A stretch of DNA of 64,000 nucleotides. Source: Paludibaculum sp. (GTDB lineage Bacteria > Acidobacteriota > Terriglobia > Bryobacterales > Bryobacteraceae). Below, in pieces: positions 1-9,486 of this stretch; the stretch's first letter is position 1, and each line of letters opens with the position of its first letter. Under the pieces are notes generated by a model. It was given only the letters and a program-made list of their open reading frames with translations, was not told the origin of the DNA and did not search any database. The stretch spans positions 1 through 64,000 of the forward strand of contig JARKQJ010000190.1 of the NCBI GenBank assembly GCA_029973955.1, written 5' to 3'. A program made the translations under genes and the position numbers.

Positions 1-2
1 CC

Positions 3-419
3 GACGCCCAGGAGTTCATGGACACCCTCGTCGCCCGCGCCACCGGCATCATCGACAACGAGCCCATCGACATCTACGTCAACCCCACATTCATCCCCGA
101 CCAGATCGCCAAGGACTACGACGCGCTCTGGACCGAGGAGCGCATGAAGAAGGTGCTCTCCGCCCTCGCCCGCAACGGCGTGGCCATGGAGATCAACGAC
201 CGCTACAAGCTCCCCTCCGCCAACTTCATCAAGCTGGGCAAGACCATGGGCGTGAAGTTCACCTTCGGCACCAATAACGGCGGGCCCACGGACCTGCGCC
301 GCTGCGACTACGGCCGCCAGATGATCTCCGAGTGCAAACTCACCTGGCAGGACTTCTGGGCTCCCGGCGCCTTCGGCCCGCGCGCCGTCGACCGCAAAGG
401 CTCCGCCCTCAAGGCCTGA
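3..419 (+). CDS. PHP-domain-like protein, C-terminal part (5' truncated by window edge)
   Basis: The frame is open from the left edge, so the N-terminus lies outside the window and the ATG at 18 is probably internal. About 138 residues are visible. The stretch VAMEINDRYKLPSANFIKLGK followed by VKFTFGTNNG resembles the end of PHP-superfamily metal-dependent hydrolases (histidinol-phosphatase-like), where a buried strand and an FTFGTDAH-like strand line the metal site. Here the usual D-A-H after FGT is N-N-G, so the last metal ligand may be missing. The substrate cannot be judged from this fragment. Inference is by motif resemblance only. Confidence 0.6.
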   Translation, partial: DAQEFMDTLVARATGIIDNEPIDIYVNPTFIPDQIAKDYDALWTEERMKKVLSALARNGVAMEINDRYKLPSANFIKLGKTMGVKFTFGTNNGGPTDLRRCDYGRQMISECKLTWQDFWAPGAFGPRAVDRKGSALKA

Positions 420-439
420 GGCGGCGCCCGCCGAAGCGA

Positions 440-445
440 TAAAAT
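440..445 (+). promoter_or_regulatory. -10-like hexamer TAAAAT, possible leaderless promoter
   Basis: TAAAAT ends 6 bases before the TTG start at 452, so transcription would begin at or next to the start codon. No convincing -35 box or Shine-Dalgarno is visible. Six other genes in the window show the same arrangement. Confidence 0.35.
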
Positions 446-451
446 CGTAGT

Positions 452-1000
452 TTGAGGTATTTCATCTCAGAGCACATCCCGGAGTTCCGGCGTGTCGTGC
501 TGGTGGAGAGCGGCTCCCGCTATCTGATTGAGCATCTGCTTCCAGGGCTCTACTCCAACCACCCCAGCAACGAACGCGTGGACCTGATCACCTGCTTTCC
601 GGGCCTGCCCAAGGGCTTCGACGAATCGCGCGGCCAGGTCTTCCGCACCACCGATTATCAAGGCCGCGATGGCCGGAAGCGCCTCTACGCCCATCTGAGG
701 AGAGCTGGCTATGACATCCTCGGCATAGTCTGCGCCGGCGAGCCCATCATGACAAAGTGGAAGTGGGCGCTGGCCCTGCAGGCGCCCTCAAAGGTCTTTA
801 TCCTAAATGAAAATGGAGACTACTTCTGGCTCGACCGTGGCCAGTGGAAGACCATTCGTCACTTCGTCCTGTTTCGCGCGGGCCTGTCGGGCGCCGAGGG
901 CGTAGCCACCCTCACGCGTCTGGCTCTGTTCCCGTTCACTTTCACTTACCTGGTATTGTTCGCAGCATACGTTCACCTGCGGAGGGCCCTTCGAACATGA
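452..1000 (+). CDS. hypothetical protein with one C-terminal membrane segment
   Basis: This 182-residue protein is not assigned to a family. The N-terminal two thirds look like a soluble alpha/beta fold (VVLVESGSRYLIEHLLPGLY, VDLITCFPGLPKGF). A hydrophobic run near residues 155-176 (LALFPFTFTYLVLFAAYVH) is followed by Arg residues, suggesting a tail anchored in the inner membrane. The TTG start has no Shine-Dalgarno but lies 6 bases after a TAAAAT box. The stop overlaps the start of the next gene by 4 bases (ATGA), so the two are probably translationally coupled. A sugar-transfer or surface-polysaccharide role is possible but is only a guess. Confidence 0.7.
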   Translation: MRYFISEHIPEFRRVVLVESGSRYLIEHLLPGLYSNHPSNERVDLITCFPGLPKGFDESRGQVFRTTDYQGRDGRKRLYAHLRRAGYDILGIVCAGEPIMTKWKWALALQAPSKVFILNENGDYFWLDRGQWKTIRHFVLFRAGLSGAEGVATLTRLALFPFTFTYLVLFAAYVHLRRALRT

Positions 1001-1965
1001 AAGCTGTCTTTGTCACCGACTTCGGCGGAACCGACCGGCTCCGCTATGAGGACCTGCCTATCCCCACGCTTGGCGACGGCCAGGCGCTGGTGAAGATCAA
1101 GGCGAGCGGCGTCAACTTCATCGACATCTACTTCCGTACCGGACTCTACCCCGCCCCGCCGCCCGTCGTGCTGGGCATGGAGGCCGCCGGCGTCGTCGAA
1201 CGCGTCTCCGCCGGCGTCACCAACGTGCAACCCGGCGACCGTGTCGCCTACGCCATGGCCCGCGGTTCCTATGCCGAATTCGCCGCCGTGCCGGCCTGGC
1301 AACTCGTCAAGATCCCCGAGGGCATCGGCTTCCGGCAGGCCGCGGCCTCCATGCTCCAGGGCATGACGGCCCATTACCTCACTCACTCCACTTACTCTCT
1401 GAAGCCCGGCGACACCTGCCTGGTGCATGCCGCCGCGGGCGGCGCCGGCCAGTGGATTGTCGCCGCCGCCAAGCTCCGCGGCGCGCGCGTCATCGGCACC
1501 ACCTCCACCGCCGCCAAGGTGGAGGCCGCCCGCGCGGCCGGCTGCGACGAGGTGATCAACTACATGGAGGACGACTTCGAGTACCAGACCAAGAAGCTCA
1601 CCGGCGGCAAGGGCGTGGACGTGGTCTACGATTCGGTCGGCGCCGCCACCTGGGAGAAGAGCCTGAACTCGCTCAAGCCCCGCGGGATGATGGTGACCTT
1701 CGGCAACGCTAGCGGACCGGTGGAGCCCTTCCCCCCGCTGCTGCTGAACCAGAAAGGCTCCCTCTTCGTGACGCGTCCCAGCCTGGGCCACTACGCCGCC
1801 AACTCAGAAGAGATCGAGTGGCGCGCCGGCGACGTCTTCCGCTGGCTGCTCGACGGCAGCTTCCAGCTCCACATCGACCACGTCTACAAGCTCAGTGAAG
1901 CCGGCGCCGCGCAGGATGCCCTGGCCTCGCGCCGCACCACCGGCAAGCTGCTGCTCGAACCATAG
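997..1965 (+). CDS. NADPH:quinone oxidoreductase (zinc-independent MDR family)
   Basis: Predicted 322-residue medium-chain dehydrogenase/reductase of the QorA type, which reduces quinones or enones with NADPH. Seen: the N-terminal GroES-like fold (VNFIDIYFRTGLYPAPPPVVLGMEAAGVVE), then a Rossmann motif AAAGGAGQWIVAAAK and the quinone-reductase pattern GVDVVYDSVG. Zinc-binding Cys residues of alcohol dehydrogenases are absent, as expected for this subfamily. The frame stays open upstream to 844, but ATG 997 is chosen because it begins the canonical N-terminus (MKAVFVTDFGG) and overlaps the upstream stop by 4 bases. The cupin gene follows after 8 bases, so the three may form a small operon. Confidence 0.93.
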   Translation: MKAVFVTDFGGTDRLRYEDLPIPTLGDGQALVKIKASGVNFIDIYFRTGLYPAPPPVVLGMEAAGVVERVSAGVTNVQPGDRVAYAMARGSYAEFAAVPAWQLVKIPEGIGFRQAAASMLQGMTAHYLTHSTYSLKPGDTCLVHAAAGGAGQWIVAAAKLRGARVIGTTSTAAKVEAARAAGCDEVINYMEDDFEYQTKKLTGGKGVDVVYDSVGAATWEKSLNSLKPRGMMVTFGNASGPVEPFPPLLLNQKGSLFVTRPSLGHYAANSEEIEWRAGDVFRWLLDGSFQLHIDHVYKLSEAGAAQDALASRRTTGKLLLEP

Positions 1966-1973
1966 GACCCGCG

Positions 1974-2399
1974 ATGCACATCTCCAGGCGCAACCTGGCG
2001 GCTCTGCTGCCGCTCCTCGCCCAGGCTCAGGCCCAGACGCAGGAACAGGGTCCTCTCAAGTCGCAAACCTGGCGCTTCGAAGACCTGCCCGTCAAGCAGA
2101 ACAAGACCAGCAAAACCCGCGCGGTCTTCAACGGCGCCACCAGCCGCGGCCTCGGAGTCGAACTGCATATGACCGAGATCCCCGCCGGCGAGGCGCCGCA
2201 CGGCTCGCACCGTCACGTGCACGAAGAGCTGGTCTTTGTTCTGGAGGGGACCATTGAGGTGGATATCGAAGGCCACAAATCGCGCATCGGCCCCGGCTCC
2301 GTAGCCTACATGGGCACAAACGAGGAACACGGCCTGCGCAATGCAGGCACGACGCCCGCCCGCTACTACCTCTTCACCCTGGGCCGCGAAAAGGCCTGA
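1974..2399 (+). CDS. exported cupin-domain protein
   Basis: Small 141-residue protein with an N-terminal signal-like segment (HISRRNLAALLPLLAQAQAQ) containing a twin Arg, then one cupin beta-barrel. The cupin motif 1 is visible as GSHRHVHEELVFVLEGTIEVDI, giving His, His and Glu metal ligands, and motif 2 as GPGSVAYMGTNEEHGLRNAG. The domain is complete. It probably binds a metal and a small ligand in the periplasm, but cupin sequence alone does not give the reaction. It follows the quinone oxidoreductase by 8 bases and ends 6 bases before the convergent mqnE. Confidence 0.85.
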   Translation: MHISRRNLAALLPLLAQAQAQTQEQGPLKSQTWRFEDLPVKQNKTSKTRAVFNGATSRGLGVELHMTEIPAGEAPHGSHRHVHEELVFVLEGTIEVDIEGHKSRIGPGSVAYMGTNEEHGLRNAGTTPARYYLFTLGREKA

Positions 2400-2405
2400 C
2401 GCCCG

Positions 2406-3539
2406 TTACACCAGAATCTCGAACGTAGCCTCGGTGCGCTGCACCCGGTTATAGGCCGTGTCCCGCTCCACCGGCTCACGCCCCGCTTCGCGAATCAGCC
2501 TGAGCAGTTCTCCGCGCCGCATGCCCTGTGAAGTCTCTGCGCCGGCGTCGTGGTAGATCTTCTCCTCCACCACCGTGCCGTCGATGTCGTCGGCGCCGAA
2601 GCGCTGCGCCACCTGCGCGATCTTGGGCGTCATCATCACCCAGTAGGACTTGATGTGCGGGATGTTGTCCAACATCAGACGCGCCACCGCGATGTTTTTC
2701 AGGTCGGCAAAGCCCGTCGTCTTCGGCACGTGCTCCAGCGGCGTGTTGTCCGGATGGAACGCCAGCGGGATATAGGTGACGAAGCCGCCCGTCTCGTCCT
2801 GCACGGCGCGCAGTTTCACCAGGTGGTCCGCACGGTCCTCTTCGTTCTCGATGTGGCCGTAGAGCATGGTGCAGTTGGACTTGATGCCCATCCTGTGCGC
2901 CATGGCGGCGATCTGCAGCCACTCTCCGCCGTCGATCTTGTGATCGCAGATGATGCGCCGCACGCGCTCGCTGAAGATCTCCGCGCCGCCGCCCGGCATC
3001 GAATCCATGCCCGCCTCGCGCAGCTTGCGCAGCACCTCTTCGATCGGCATCTTGAAGCGCTTGGCGAAGTAGGCGATCTCCACCATCGTGAACGCCTTCA
3101 GGTGCACCTGCGGGAAGCGCGCTTTCAGCCCGCGCAGCATCTCGCAGTACCAGTCCACCGTGAGTTCCGGATGGAGGCCACCCACGATGTGTAACTCCGT
3201 CACGGCCTCGCTCACGCCATGCGCGGCGCGCGCCCAGACGTCTTCCAGCGACATCGTGTAGGCGTTCGGATCGCGCACCTTCTTGCCGAAGGCGCACAGC
3301 TTGCAGGAGGCCACGCAGACATCGGTGGGGTTGATGTGGCGGTTGACGTTGAAGAAGGTGACGTTGCCGTGGAGGCGCTCGCGCACGACGTTGGCCATGT
3401 AGCCCACGGCCAGCAGGTCCGGCGAACGGAACAGCGTCAATCCATCGTCGTAGGTCAGCCGCTCCTGCCGCCGCACCTTGTCCAGGATCGGCAGCAGGCG
3501 CTGGTCTTCGAAGGCGGGTTGAGAGAGATCAGGCGTCAT
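2406..3539 (-). CDS. mqnE: aminodeoxyfutalosine synthase, radical SAM
   Basis: 377-residue radical SAM enzyme of the futalosine menaquinone pathway; MqnE joins the carboxyvinyl-benzoate product of MqnA to the SAM adenosyl group to give aminofutalosine. Seen: the 4Fe-4S cluster Cys residues at about 75, 79 and 82 in CVASCKLCAF (CX3CX2C), preceded by VNRHINPTDVC, then ELHIVGGLHPEL, AEIFSERVR and FVTYIPLAFHPDNT, all typical of MqnE/MqnC-type proteins. MqnC is the nearest alternative, but length and the HP-rich motifs favour MqnE. The start overlaps the stop of the upstream prenyltransferase gene by 4 bases. This places menaquinone synthesis on the futalosine rather than the Men pathway. Confidence 0.93.
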   Translation of the reverse strand: MTPDLSQPAFEDQRLLPILDKVRRQERLTYDDGLTLFRSPDLLAVGYMANVVRERLHGNVTFFNVNRHINPTDVCVASCKLCAFGKKVRDPNAYTMSLEDVWARAAHGVSEAVTELHIVGGLHPELTVDWYCEMLRGLKARFPQVHLKAFTMVEIAYFAKRFKMPIEEVLRKLREAGMDSMPGGGAEIFSERVRRIICDHKIDGGEWLQIAAMAHRMGIKSNCTMLYGHIENEEDRADHLVKLRAVQDETGGFVTYIPLAFHPDNTPLEHVPKTTGFADLKNIAVARLMLDNIPHIKSYWVMMTPKIAQVAQRFGADDIDGTVVEEKIYHDAGAETSQGMRRGELLRLIREAGREPVERDTAYNRVQRTEATFEILV

Positions 3540-4489
3540 GAATGGAAGCTCCCAGCTCGGAAGAAGAAGATGTCCGCTGCCCAGAACACAAAGAATAGCA
3601 CGCTCACCCAGCCGTTCATGGTGAAGAACGCGGCATCCACGCGCGAGAAATCGTCAGCGCGCACCAGACTGTGTTCGTACATCAGCAGCGCAGCCACGGC
3701 CGCAATGCCCGCCCAGGCCAGCCACCCTAACGCGAAGGCCGGCACCATGGTTACCAGGCAGACGATCATGCCCACGTGAAACAAACGCGAAACCATCAAT
3801 GCTCCGCCCAGCCCCAGCTTCGCCGGCAGGCTGAAGAGCCCTTCGCGGCGGTCGAACTCGTAGTCCTGGCAGGAGTAGATAATGTCGAACCCGGCTGTCC
3901 ACAAGGTCACAGCGACGGTCAGCAGGACGATGCGGACGTCCAGGGAACCGCGCGCGGCAATCCAGGCCGCCGCCGGCGCGATGCCCAGCGCGAATCCCAA
4001 CACCACGTGCGACAACGATGTGAAGCGCTTCGTCCAGGAATAGAAGAACACCACGCCCAACGCCAGCGGCGCCAGCTTCAGGCACAGCGGGTTCAGCATG
4101 CCCGCGGCCAGCAGGAACAGCACGGTGGTCAATCCGATGAATCCCCAGGCAAATGAACGGGATAGCAGCCCAGCCGGGATATGCCGGCCCTGCGTGCGCG
4201 GGTTCCGCGCGTCGATCGCCGCATCCAGCACGCGGTTGAACGCCATCGCCGCCGAACGCGCCGCCACCATCGCCAAAACGATCCACACCAGCTTGCCCCA
4301 CACCCCTGCCAGAGGAAAGCCGTCCTCCCGCCAGCCCAGCAGCGCGCCAGTCAACGCGAAGGGCAGCGCGAAAATGGAGTGCTCGAAGCGGATCATCTCC
4401 AGCGTCAGCACGAATCGCTTCCACAAGGCGGGCATGGCGGCGGTGGCGGAAGTTGCTTGCTGCATTCCAGGTGGGATTCTCGATACCAT
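3536..4489 (-). CDS. mqnP: UbiA-family prenyltransferase (MqnP-like)
   Basis: Integral membrane prenyltransferase of 317 residues with about eight or nine hydrophobic helices. The first Asp-rich motif is NRVLDAAIDARNPRT and the second YSCQDYEFDRREG; both bind Mg-diphosphate of the polyprenyl donor. PAKLG follows, as in 4-hydroxybenzoate octaprenyltransferases. Because it is coupled by ATGA to mqnE, I infer it prenylates the futalosine-derived dihydroxynaphthoate (MqnP) rather than acting in ubiquinone synthesis. The start is uncertain: ATG 4489 sits on a TAAAAT promoter-like box and only 8 bases from the divergent gene. ATG 4465 or 4435 would leave room for a promoter and give a more usual N-terminus. 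Confidence 0.88.
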   Translation of the reverse strand: MVSRIPPGMQQATSATAAMPALWKRFVLTLEMIRFEHSIFALPFALTGALLGWREDGFPLAGVWGKLVWIVLAMVAARSAAMAFNRVLDAAIDARNPRTQGRHIPAGLLSRSFAWGFIGLTTVLFLLAAGMLNPLCLKLAPLALGVVFFYSWTKRFTSLSHVVLGFALGIAPAAAWIAARGSLDVRIVLLTVAVTLWTAGFDIIYSCQDYEFDRREGLFSLPAKLGLGGALMVSRLFHVGMIVCLVTMVPAFALGWLAWAGIAAVAALLMYEHSLVRADDFSRVDAAFFTMNGWVSVLFFVFWAADIFFFRAGSFHS

Positions 4490-4497
4490 TTTAATCT

Positions 4498-4965
4498 ATG
4501 CGTCTCGATGTACTTCGGATGGCCCTGGCCGCCATCCTGGCGCTCGGCCTGATCTCCTGCGGCGAGGAGCAGAAGTCGGTGAAGGCCGAGGACTACCGTA
4601 CGATCCCCTTGAAGTACCCGAACGGCAAGGTGATCCGCGTCGAACAGATGATCAACCGCGACCAGGTGAATACCGGCATGATGTTCCGCGACTCGCTCGC
4701 CCCGGACCGCGGCATGCTCTTCTACCACGGCCGGGAGATGAACCGGGGCTACTGGATGTTCCAGGTGGAGGTCCCGCTCGACCTGGTCTGGCTCGACAAA
4801 AACAAGCGCGTGGTCCAGATCGTCCACAAGGCGCCGCCCTGCCCCGGCCCGTCCAACACTTGCCCGTCTTACGGCGGTGCCTTCCCCGCCGCTTATGTCC
4901 TGGAAGTGCCCGCGGGCAGCGTGGCGGCCAATGGACTGAAGCCCGGCATGCAACTCGAATTCTAG
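4498..4965 (+). CDS. DUF192 family lipoprotein
   Basis: 155 residues with a lipoprotein signal: hydrophobic LRMALAAILALGLISC, lipobox LISC, predicted lipidated Cys about 21. The mature part is a DUF192 domain (residues about 40-155), recognisable from NTGMMFRDSLAPDRGMLF, GYWMFQVEVPLDLVWLDKNKRVV and VLEVPAGSVAANGLKPGMQLEF. DUF192 proteins are small beta-barrel proteins of unknown biochemistry, often envelope-located. An insertion CPGPSNTCPSYGG carries two Cys that could form a disulphide outside the cytoplasm. It is divergent from the prenyltransferase and 18 bases before larB. Confidence 0.88.
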   Translation: MRLDVLRMALAAILALGLISCGEEQKSVKAEDYRTIPLKYPNGKVIRVEQMINRDQVNTGMMFRDSLAPDRGMLFYHGREMNRGYWMFQVEVPLDLVWLDKNKRVVQIVHKAPPCPGPSNTCPSYGGAFPAAYVLEVPAGSVAANGLKPGMQLEF

Positions 4966-4983
4966 GCGCGAGGAGATTTCGCA

Positions 4984-5730
<747 letters not shown>

Positions 5731-5733
5731 AGA

Positions 5734-6120
5734 TTAGACGGCGGCTTGCAGTGCGCTTTCCCGAATCGGTTCGGCGAACACATACACGCCGAAGAGCGGC
5801 TTGGACTCGCCCCGGCCCCAGCGGTTCACTTTCCATTCCACGCGCAGGTACTTGGTCTCCGGCGCGTCGCTGAGATCGAGATACAGGCTGTAAACCCCGC
5901 AATAGAACTTCTGCGGGAATGCAGCCAGCGGTTTGTCGCCCCAGGCCTCGCCGTCCGTGGAGCCCTTGATGCACAGGTCCAGGCTCTCTTGCTCCAGAGT
6001 CCTGTTGATCCCCAGGGTCACCGTGAACGTACCGCTACTCGCCGCGGAGATCTCCACCGCGGGTCCGGCACCGTTTTGCCGGATCTCTTGTTCTGGCAAA
6101 AGGAAGTTCGGTAGCATCAT
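5734..6120 (-). CDS. hypothetical protein, beta-rich
   Basis: 128 residues, unrecognised. Composition and the alternation of residues (GTFTVTLGINRTLEQESLDLCIKGS, YLDLSDAPETKYLRVEWKVNRWGRGE) suggest an all-beta sandwich, perhaps a carbohydrate-binding-like or discoidin-like fold. No signal peptide or membrane helix is seen. AAGG lies just before the double ATG, so translation is plausible. It converges on larB with only 3 bases between stops. Function unknown. Confidence 0.65.
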   Translation of the reverse strand: MMLPNFLLPEQEIRQNGAGPAVEISAASSGTFTVTLGINRTLEQESLDLCIKGSTDGEAWGDKPLAAFPQKFYCGVYSLYLDLSDAPETKYLRVEWKVNRWGRGESKPLFGVYVFAEPIRESALQAAV

Positions 6121-6139
6121 GGCCTTGTGTTGGTCGGAA

Positions 6140-7312
6140 CTAGAACGCTCCCAATAGGAGTCGTCCTGCTTCCTTCAGAGTCTCATACTTTTTGCAGAAA
6201 CAGAAGCGGATAAATCCGGATCCCAGCTCCCTCCGGCTGAAGAAGCTGCTCCCCGGCACTGCAGCAACTCCAATATTTTCAATCAGATGCCGACTCAGGA
6301 CAATGTCATCCGGATATCGAAAGGAATCCGTATCACAAATCACATAATAGGCGCCGCCAGGCAGGTGGAACCGGATGCCCGCCTGCCGCAGGAAGCCGCA
6401 AATCATCTCCCGTCGTTCCTGGTAGTGGGCCGCCAACTCGGCATAGTAACTGTCCGGTAAAGACAGCGCCGTCACCCCTGCCTGTTGCAGCGGAGCCGCC
6501 GCGCCCACCGTCAGGAAATCGTGTACCTTCCGGACCGACGCCGTGATCTCCGGCGGGGCCAGCACCCACCCCACTCGCCAGCCCGTCACCGAGTATGTCT
6601 TCGACATCGAGTTCACCAGCACCGTCCGCTCGCGCATGCCAGGCAGCGTCGCCATGGGGATGTGCCGCGCACCGTCATAGACGATGTGCTCGTAGATCTC
6701 GTCGGTCAGGCACAGCGCGTCAAACTCCTGGCAGAGTCCGGCGATCACCTCCAACTCCTGCCGGCTGAACACCTTGCCCGTGGGATTGTGCGGCGAGTTC
6801 ACGATGATCGCCTTCGTGCGCGGCGAAAACGCGGCCCGCAGCTCCTCCGGGTCGAACGTCCAATCCGGCGCGTGCAGCGTCACATAGCGGCGTTTGGCCG
6901 AGCAAAGGTCCGCATCCGGACCGTAGTTCTCATAGAACGGCTCGAACATCACCACTTCGTCATCCGGATTCGAAGTCGCCAGCAGGGAGGCCACCATCCC
7001 CTCAGTCGAGCCGCATACCACCGTCACCTCGCGCTCCGGATCCACCTCCAACCCATAGTGCCGCCTGTACTTGGCCGCAATCGCGTCACGCAGCGGCTTG
7101 GCGCCCCAAGTAATGGCGTACTGATTAAAATCCTCCTGCACCGCGCGCGCCGCGGCGTCCTTCAACTCCTGCGGCGCTGGAAAGTCCGGGAAGCCCTGCG
7201 CCAGGTTCACGGCGCCGTGCTTCAACGCCAGGCGCGTCATCTCGCGAATCACGCTTTCGGTGAAATGCGCCGTCCGCTGGGCGCGGAAGCGGTCGCTATT
7301 TGCGGGTTGCAC
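6140..7312 (-). CDS. class I/II pyridoxal-phosphate aminotransferase
   Basis: Fold-type I aminotransferase of the kynurenine/methionine/aspartate group, about 390 residues. Seen: N-terminal LALKHGAVNLAQGFPDFPAP, cofactor-site VVCGSTEGM, NSPHNPTGKVFSR, LTDEIYEHIVYDG and the PLP-lysine motif NSMSKTYSVTGWRVGW, then FIRFCFCKKYETL at the C-terminus. The open frame runs further upstream to 7471 but that part is low-complexity shadow of the transglycosylase tail. The GTG at 7312, with AAAGG eight bases before it, gives the normal family length and overlaps the upstream stop by 17 bases. The amino donor cannot be fixed; methionine or glutamine with 2-oxo acids is likely for YbdL/KAT-type members. Confidence 0.9.
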   Translation of the reverse strand: MQPANSDRFRAQRTAHFTESVIREMTRLALKHGAVNLAQGFPDFPAPQELKDAAARAVQEDFNQYAITWGAKPLRDAIAAKYRRHYGLEVDPEREVTVVCGSTEGMVASLLATSNPDDEVVMFEPFYENYGPDADLCSAKRRYVTLHAPDWTFDPEELRAAFSPRTKAIIVNSPHNPTGKVFSRQELEVIAGLCQEFDALCLTDEIYEHIVYDGARHIPMATLPGMRERTVLVNSMSKTYSVTGWRVGWVLAPPEITASVRKVHDFLTVGAAAPLQQAGVTALSLPDSYYAELAAHYQERREMICGFLRQAGIRFHLPGGAYYVICDTDSFRYPDDIVLSRHLIENIGVAAVPGSSFFSRRELGSGFIRFCFCKKYETLKEAGRLLLGAF

Positions 7313-9455
7313 TCGATTTACCTTTGGTGGACTTGGATTTTGAGCTGGCCTTGGCCGGAGCTTTGGCCGTGGACTTTCGGACTGTCGGGGCAGGAGCGGC
7401 GACGGCAGCCGGCGGCTCCGCTTCCGCCGGCACGGCTTCCCCGGCGTAGAGCCAGCGGTAGAAGTCCGCATTTCTCAGGATGATCTGCACGTAGTCGCGC
7501 GTTTGCCCGAACGGAATCGTCTCGACGAACTCGGCCGGCTCGCGATAGTCGCCCCAGGTCTTCCACACCGGCACCCGGCTCGGCCCGGCGTTGTAGCCCG
7601 CCAGCGTCTCCTCCACGCTGCCGTTGCGTGCCTGCAACTGGCGCTGCAGGTAATACGTCCCCAGGTTGAGATTGATCGTAGGGTTCTTCAGCGTCGCGGC
7701 GCGCACGCCCTTCACCCCCACTTTCCGGCCTAACTCGCGCCCCGTCAACGGCATCACCTGCATCAGCCCGATGGCGTTGGCCGGCGACACCGCATTGGGA
7801 TCGAACTCAGACTCCTGCCGGATCAGCGCCGCCACCAGGAATGGATCCAACCCGCGCTGCCGCGAGTAGCTCTCAATCGACCTCCGGAAAGGCATGGGAA
7901 ACGCCAGCTTCCAGAAGCTCCGCGGCGCAGCCTCGCGCGGCACCCACAGGTACTCCGGCACCGTCGCTTTCAATAACCGCAGCCCCACTTCCGGCGCACC
8001 GCGTTTGGTCGCCGTCTCGGCCATCTCCAGCGCCAGCGCATACCGGCTGCCGCCGTTGCGCGCCGCATACCTCAACTCAAACTCCGCCCACTTCTCCAAG
8101 CCCGCCCCTGACAGCACACGGGCCCGCGCGATGCGCTGCGCCGAAGCCGCGTCGGGCCGGAAATCAGGATTCTGATTCCTCGCCGGCCAGCGAATGCCGG
8201 CCAGAAACTTCTCCGCCGAAGCCGACGACCCCGCTCGCTGCAGGGCGGCCCCTTTCAACCGCTCGCCCGCCTGCAACGCGTAATAGTAGTTCGGAAACCG
8301 CGACTGCAACTCTACGTACAGCCGCCGCGCATAGGCCGCATCGCCCCCCTCCTCGGCCAGCCGCCCCAGGAAGTACAGCGCCGCGCCGGCCTTCTCCGAC
8401 GTTGGAAAGCGGTCCAAATGCTCGCGCAGAAGACCCCCGGCCGTGCCGCGCCGGTCCAGGTACGCCCGCCAGGCCACCTTCCAGTGGCAGTAAGGCGCAT
8501 CCGCCGAATCCGGAAACGCCGCCGCGCAGGCCGAATACAGCGGCAGATAGCGATTCGGATCGTTCTGCACCAGCCCTTCATTGCCGGCCAGCACCAGCGC
8601 TTTCAGCCGCCACGGCGAGTTCGGTGCCCGCCGGCTCAGCTCTTCCATCGCCACATACATCTCATCATCGGAATCCTGCCGCCGGAACGACGCCACAATG
8701 TAATACCGCCGCTCGGCATCGGCCTCCGCTTCTGTCACTTCCAACGGCCTCAACCAATCCAGCGCCGCCGCGGCCTTGCGCTGATGATAGAGCGCCGCCC
8801 CCACACGCACCTGCGCCTGCTGACGCTCCAGCCCGCCCAGCATCGGCGCCATGCGCTCGAACTCCTCTTTCGCCTTCGCCGCCTGCCGCCCCTCCATCAG
8901 GATCCGCGCCCGCTCCAGCCTCGCCTGCGGCAAAACCGGCGGATACTTCTCGCCCAGATCCCGCTCCAGCCGCGCCAGCGCCGAGCCGGCCTCTTCCGCC
9001 TCGTCCGACAGCGGATACCCGTAGAACACCGCCTGGTAGCGCGCCGCGGCGCTCAACGCGTCGCCTGTGCCCTCCGACGCCCGCGCCAACAGGAGATTCG
9101 CCTGCGGCTGCGGCAACTGGCTCGCCGGAACTCGCCCCAACGCCCGCAGAGCCGCCTCCGGCTGATCGACCTCCAGCAGAGACTTCGCCGCAAGCACGGC
9201 CGCGCGTCCCGCCAGCGGGGACTCCGGCTTCACCTTCCACAGCGGCTCCAGTGCTGGCGCCACCGCGGCATGCCGCTTCAGTTGCGCTTCGGCCTGCGCC
9301 TGGAAGTACGCCGCATAGTCCGCAACCTGCGGCGTCTCCGCCGCCACTCCGGCCAGCACCCGCGCAGCCGTCGCTCCGTCGCCTTTGTCCAGAGCCTCCG
9401 AGCCCGCCCTAAGCCGCGCCAGGGCATCCGGTCTCGACTGGGCCGCCACCCACAC
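7296..9455 (-). CDS. soluble lytic murein transglycosylase (Slt70-like)
   Basis: Cleaves the MurNAc-GlcNAc bond of peptidoglycan to 1,6-anhydro products in the periplasm. The N-terminal about 500 residues are alpha-helical, TPR-like, forming the expected U-shaped superhelix. The C-terminal SLT domain has the catalytic Glu near residue 548 in IRQESEFDPNAVSPANAIGLMQVMP and the TLAGYNAGPSRV motif. A Lys/Ala/Ser-rich tail follows. The GTG at 9455 used here cuts through a signal peptide. In-frame codons upstream to 9503 encode ARWHRAALLPAALAAVWVAA, and GGGAGAGG sits 6 bases before a CTG at 9503, so the true start may be CTG. Its start region lies 31 bases inside or after the end of the preceding gene. 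Confidence 0.9.
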   Translation of the reverse strand: MWVAAQSRPDALARLRAGSEALDKGDGATAARVLAGVAAETPQVADYAAYFQAQAEAQLKRHAAVAPALEPLWKVKPESPLAGRAAVLAAKSLLEVDQPEAALRALGRVPASQLPQPQANLLLARASEGTGDALSAAARYQAVFYGYPLSDEAEEAGSALARLERDLGEKYPPVLPQARLERARILMEGRQAAKAKEEFERMAPMLGGLERQQAQVRVGAALYHQRKAAAALDWLRPLEVTEAEADAERRYYIVASFRRQDSDDEMYVAMEELSRRAPNSPWRLKALVLAGNEGLVQNDPNRYLPLYSACAAAFPDSADAPYCHWKVAWRAYLDRRGTAGGLLREHLDRFPTSEKAGAALYFLGRLAEEGGDAAYARRLYVELQSRFPNYYYALQAGERLKGAALQRAGSSASAEKFLAGIRWPARNQNPDFRPDAASAQRIARARVLSGAGLEKWAEFELRYAARNGGSRYALALEMAETATKRGAPEVGLRLLKATVPEYLWVPREAAPRSFWKLAFPMPFRRSIESYSRQRGLDPFLVAALIRQESEFDPNAVSPANAIGLMQVMPLTGRELGRKVGVKGVRAATLKNPTINLNLGTYYLQRQLQARNGSVEETLAGYNAGPSRVPVWKTWGDYREPAEFVETIPFGQTRDYVQIILRNADFYRWLYAGEAVPAEAEPPAAVAAPAPTVRKSTAKAPAKASSKSKSTKGKSSATRK

Positions 9456-9486
9456 CGCGGCCAGCGCCGCCGGTAGAAGCGCCGCC

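Noticed and set aside
7841-9412. Plus-strand open frame opposite the lytic transglycosylase
   Set aside because: Pro/Ser/Ala-rich translation from GC-rich antisense; the minus strand has the intact SLT domain.
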